Positions 61,943-64,000 of a DNA stretch of 64,000 nt are shown here, one piece after another. This DNA comes from Caldifarciminota bacterium (lineage in GTDB: Bacteria > Hydrothermota > Tepidihabitantia > Tepidihabitantales > CAIPLT01). The first letter of the stretch is position 1. The number at the start of each line of letters is the position of its first letter. Location: assembly GCA_903865935.1 (NCBI GenBank), contig CAIPLT010000059.1, forward strand, positions 40,001 to 104,000, read 5' to 3'. The position numbers and the translations under genes were made by a program. The notes under the pieces were generated by a model. It made no database searches, was not told the DNA's origin, and worked only from the letters and a program-made list of their open reading frames with translations.

Positions 61943-62179
61943 ATGAAAATTGGAGTTTGCGGGATTGCTTGTGAGAAGTGTCCGAGAATGACCAAAGGTA
62001 CCTGCCCAAATGGTGAGTTAGGTTGCGTGCCAAGAGAGAATAAGTTTTGTAAAATCTGTACTTGTGCATTTCACAAAGCCGTCAAAATCTGTTTTGAATG
62101 TGCAGATTTTCCCTGCGAGGTTACCAAGCAAGGACCAATCAGTTTTGGCTATTGCCAGTATATTTCGGAGAAAGAATAG
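61943..62179 (+). CDS. DUF3795-type Cys-rich small protein
   Basis: A 78-residue protein with ten cysteines: 'CGIACEKCPRMTKGTCPNG', 'CKICTCAFHK' and 'CFECADFPC'. This pattern is that of DUF3795, a family common in anaerobes and thought to bind zinc or an Fe-S cluster. Function unknown. AAGGAG lies before the ATG. A dispersed-repeat piece (62183-62205) follows, then simple AGGTTAGGGATTAG-type repeats to about 62245. Confidence 0.82.
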   Translation: MKIGVCGIACEKCPRMTKGTCPNGELGCVPRENKFCKICTCAFHKAVKICFECADFPCEVTKQGPISFGYCQYISEKE

Positions 62180-62281
62180 AGATAGCCACAGATAAACACG
62201 AATAAATAGGGACTAGCGATTAGCAATTAGAGGTTAGGGATTAGTTTTCCAATCTCAAACAAAAAAGTGTGTTAAAGATTT

Positions 62282-63181
62282 TTATGGTAAATTTTTTCTC
62301 CATTCCATATATTCTTTGGGATAGTTTTGTTTAAGCTTTTCAAATTCGCTGTAAAATTCCGGCTCGGGCACAGAATTTTGTTGTTTAATATATTCTAATC
62401 CTTCCCAGCTGTCCCAATAAAAATCAGGCACCGGATACATCCTTCCACAATAACGACAATTATTAGCAATTGCAGAAGCGAGTCTTGGGATATTAGGATC
62501 AATATAGTATATATATTTTCCGCAGTATTTACATCGCACCAAATTTTTACTGACGGTATATTTTCTCAAAAAAAAATGGATGATAATTGTGATAATAACA
62601 AAACAAATCGCCAGAATAAAATTAAAAATACGGAAATAGTCTGAATACGACGTCTGATTAGGCGGGTAAGCACCGCCCACAGCTACTAAAATCTTGCGGA
62701 ACGTCGTAATATTAGGCAACGCGGTTATCAATAAGACAACACTAAAGAGACCGGTAACATATTTAATATAATCAATCCAACCATATTTCTTTAGTATAAT
62801 TTGATTGACGAAATGAATTTTATCTTTTTCGGCAGGGGCAATATTTTCAATATGCCGGCATTTTTCGATATGGGGAACAAGCATGATTCGATAATCGTCA
62901 TTATACTCAGCTAATCTCTCAAACACGATCAAAGCATTTTCATAATCTGCCTGGTTATACATTTTAAGTGCTGTATCAAAGTAGAAATCTGAGTTATCTT
63001 TGCTGAGATTGCCATAAATGATATCCCCCTTTTTTCTTTTCAAAAACAGCATAAGTTTTCTGATGCGACTAAGCTTATATAACAATTTACACCCAATATA
63101 TCTGATGTCAATGATTAAAATAAGGATACAATTCAAGGTATGGAAAGTTGATTGCTCGGAAAAAACCTGTGTAATAACCAA
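62282..63181 (-). CDS. membrane protein with double-CxxC zinc ribbon
   Basis: Up to 299 residues. A possible TPR-like stretch ('FYFDTALKMYNQADYENALIVFERLAEY') precedes two membrane helices (about 145-165 and 195-220), then a ribbon with 'CKYCGKYI' and 'CRYCGRMYPV'. The first 43 residues are AT-rich and include no ribosome site, so an ATG at 63052 may be the true start. Function unknown. The ribbon would face one side of the membrane next to an acidic C-terminal tail. Confidence 0.65.
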   Translation of the reverse strand: MVITQVFSEQSTFHTLNCILILIIDIRYIGCKLLYKLSRIRKLMLFLKRKKGDIIYGNLSKDNSDFYFDTALKMYNQADYENALIVFERLAEYNDDYRIMLVPHIEKCRHIENIAPAEKDKIHFVNQIILKKYGWIDYIKYVTGLFSVVLLITALPNITTFRKILVAVGGAYPPNQTSYSDYFRIFNFILAICFVIITIIIHFFLRKYTVSKNLVRCKYCGKYIYYIDPNIPRLASAIANNCRYCGRMYPVPDFYWDSWEGLEYIKQQNSVPEPEFYSEFEKLKQNYPKEYMEWRKNLP

Positions 63182-63249
63182 TAATTTTATTGATTATATA
63201 AAATATTGCATTATAATATAATATTAAATACATTTAGAAAGGAGACCAA

Positions 63250-63840
63250 ATGCAACTATTAGGTATTAATGGCTCAATGCGCAAAGACGGCAACACTAAT
63301 ATTTTGTTAGAGACCGTGATGAAATCAGCCAAAAAACTGAATCCGAAACTGAAGACCAAAATTTTACAGATGAGCAAACTCAACATTAAGCCGTGTGAGT
63401 CGTGCTATGAAAAATGCTGTGTCAAACCGTGCAAGTGCGTTATTAAGGGTGACGATTTGGAGATAGTCTGCGACGAGTTAAAATCGGCGGATGCAGTGGT
63501 TATCGGCTCGCCGTTGTATTTTAATATCCCGGCACGCCTGACCGCTTTATTGGAACGGTTAACCTGCCTGTCTTATTTTTATCAGGTGCGCGGTTTTAAA
63601 GGTCCCGAGCCGCTGGAAAATATTCCGTGCGGTCTGATTTCGGTCTCGGCCGGCAATGATACGATGCCCGTGCTTCAGCATCTGCTGAACTTTGTTCTGT
63701 TTGTGAAAATGAAGCCGATACTTTTGAAAACGTATCCGTATATGGGCATCAGCGGTTGCGGCGGTTATAAAGACAGCATTGACGAAGCCAAAGCATTGGG
63801 CGAGTTATTGGTAAAATCGATTACCGCACAAAAGACTTGA
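63250..63840 (+). CDS. flavodoxin-family NADPH-dependent FMN reductase (Cys-rich)
   Basis: A 196-residue iron-sulfur flavoprotein-type reductase. 'LLGINGSMRKDGNTNILLE' is the FMN phosphate loop. The compact cysteine cluster 'CESCYEKCCVKPCKC' resembles the Isf family of methanogens and anaerobes, which bind FMN and [4Fe-4S]. 'VIGSPLYFNIPARLTALLERL' is typical. It probably passes single electrons between ferredoxin and other carriers. A strong GAAAGGAG ribosome site precedes the ATG. Confidence 0.85.
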   Translation: MQLLGINGSMRKDGNTNILLETVMKSAKKLNPKLKTKILQMSKLNIKPCESCYEKCCVKPCKCVIKGDDLEIVCDELKSADAVVIGSPLYFNIPARLTALLERLTCLSYFYQVRGFKGPEPLENIPCGLISVSAGNDTMPVLQHLLNFVLFVKMKPILLKTYPYMGISGCGGYKDSIDEAKALGELLVKSITAQKT

Positions 63841-63909
63841 CAAACATCAAGTCGTAAGCATTAATCTATCACCGAATAAAAGAGTCGAAAAGTATAAATT
63901 ATGTAATAT

Positions 63910-64000
63910 ATGGGTAATAAGGTCGAAGCGCCCGAATCAAAAAAGGAGATTGATATCGTGCTAAAATTAGACCCAAATAATGTTAAGGCGTATAATGCGA
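63910..64000 (+). CDS. start of a TPR-repeat protein (cut by the window edge)
   Basis: Thirty codons from an ATG at 63910, running off the end. 'IDIVLKLDPNNVKAYNA' is a TPR consensus helix pair. No ribosome site is evident. A longer or different start cannot be excluded. Function unknown. Confidence 0.5.
   Translation, partial: MGNKVEAPESKKEIDIVLKLDPNNVKAYNA

Noticed and set aside
1..64000. CRISPR array, transposase, integrase or rRNA
   Set aside because: No regularly spaced direct repeats, no DDE or recombinase signature and no rRNA sequence could be found by eye.

Overview
The window reads as chromosome from an uncultivated, Gram-negative-type, probably anaerobic bacterium of the FCB or candidate-division WOR-3 sort. 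This affiliation is inference: there is no rRNA gene here. The grounds are moderately low GC, several secreted proteins with type IX secretion (T9SS)-like C-terminal sorting domains, low-potential corrinoid and iron-sulfur enzymes, a lone hypC, and dispersed non-coding repeats of a kind common in such genomes. Many housekeeping genes have a TTGAC(A/T)-N16-18-TATAAT promoter ending only 4-14 bases before the start codon, so leaderless or nearly leaderless mRNAs look common. Secreted-protein genes instead have longer leaders with clear Shine-Dalgarno sites.

The strongest theme is selenocysteine. The window holds selD (18656-19690), selA and selB (35210-38605) and a tRNA-Sec with anticodon UCA and encoded CCA (42049-42142, minus). 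It also holds six genes read here through an in-frame TGA. These are selD itself, a 48-residue micro-selenoprotein (19763-19909), two secreted UxxC proteins with T9SS-like tails (42286-43338, 43449-44486), a large secreted protein with a CUxxxC motif (44571-46478), and a UxxC thioredoxin-like lipoprotein (46575-47279). The last heads a tight operon with a TlpA-like protein, an outer-membrane beta-barrel candidate, a 46-residue membrane-anchored CxxC protein and a NapH-like polyferredoxin. That operon looks like an undescribed envelope electron-transfer or disulfide/selenol system.

Layout. 1-6.5 kb: glycosyltransferase, methyltransferase, CCA-adding-type enzyme, parAB, M23 peptidase. 6.5-16 kb: Mut7-C protein, a candidate structured ncRNA with two anti-Shine-Dalgarno motifs, membrane protein, DUF89 protein, hypC, PDZ protein, HtrA-type protease, and other single genes. 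16-18.5 kb: secreted T9SS protein. 18.6-20.8 kb: selD, micro-selenoprotein, SAM methyltransferase. 20.9-27.9 kb: corrinoid methyl-transfer cluster joined to 2-hydroxyacyl-CoA-dehydratase-type proteins and their ATP-dependent activator. 28-35 kb: accessory island with a nucleotidyltransferase-like pair, five unrecognised genes with strong SD sites, and a thymidylate-kinase-like/Cys-rich/HD-domain trio. 35.2-38.6 kb: selAB. 38.7-42 kb: a GC-richer GH130/GT4 pair. 42-50.3 kb: tRNA-Sec and the secreted selenoprotein/redox region. 50.6-57.4 kb: PNPOx-family protein, mutM, isoaspartyl peptidase, acyl-CoA ligase, acyltransferase and an AONS/SPT-family enzyme. 57.7-64 kb: two secreted propeller or kelch-like T9SS proteins, DUF3795 protein, a zinc-ribbon membrane protein, a flavodoxin-family reductase and the start of a TPR gene.

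No rRNA operon, CRISPR array, transposase or integrase was seen. Family assignments come from motif recognition by eye, without database searches.
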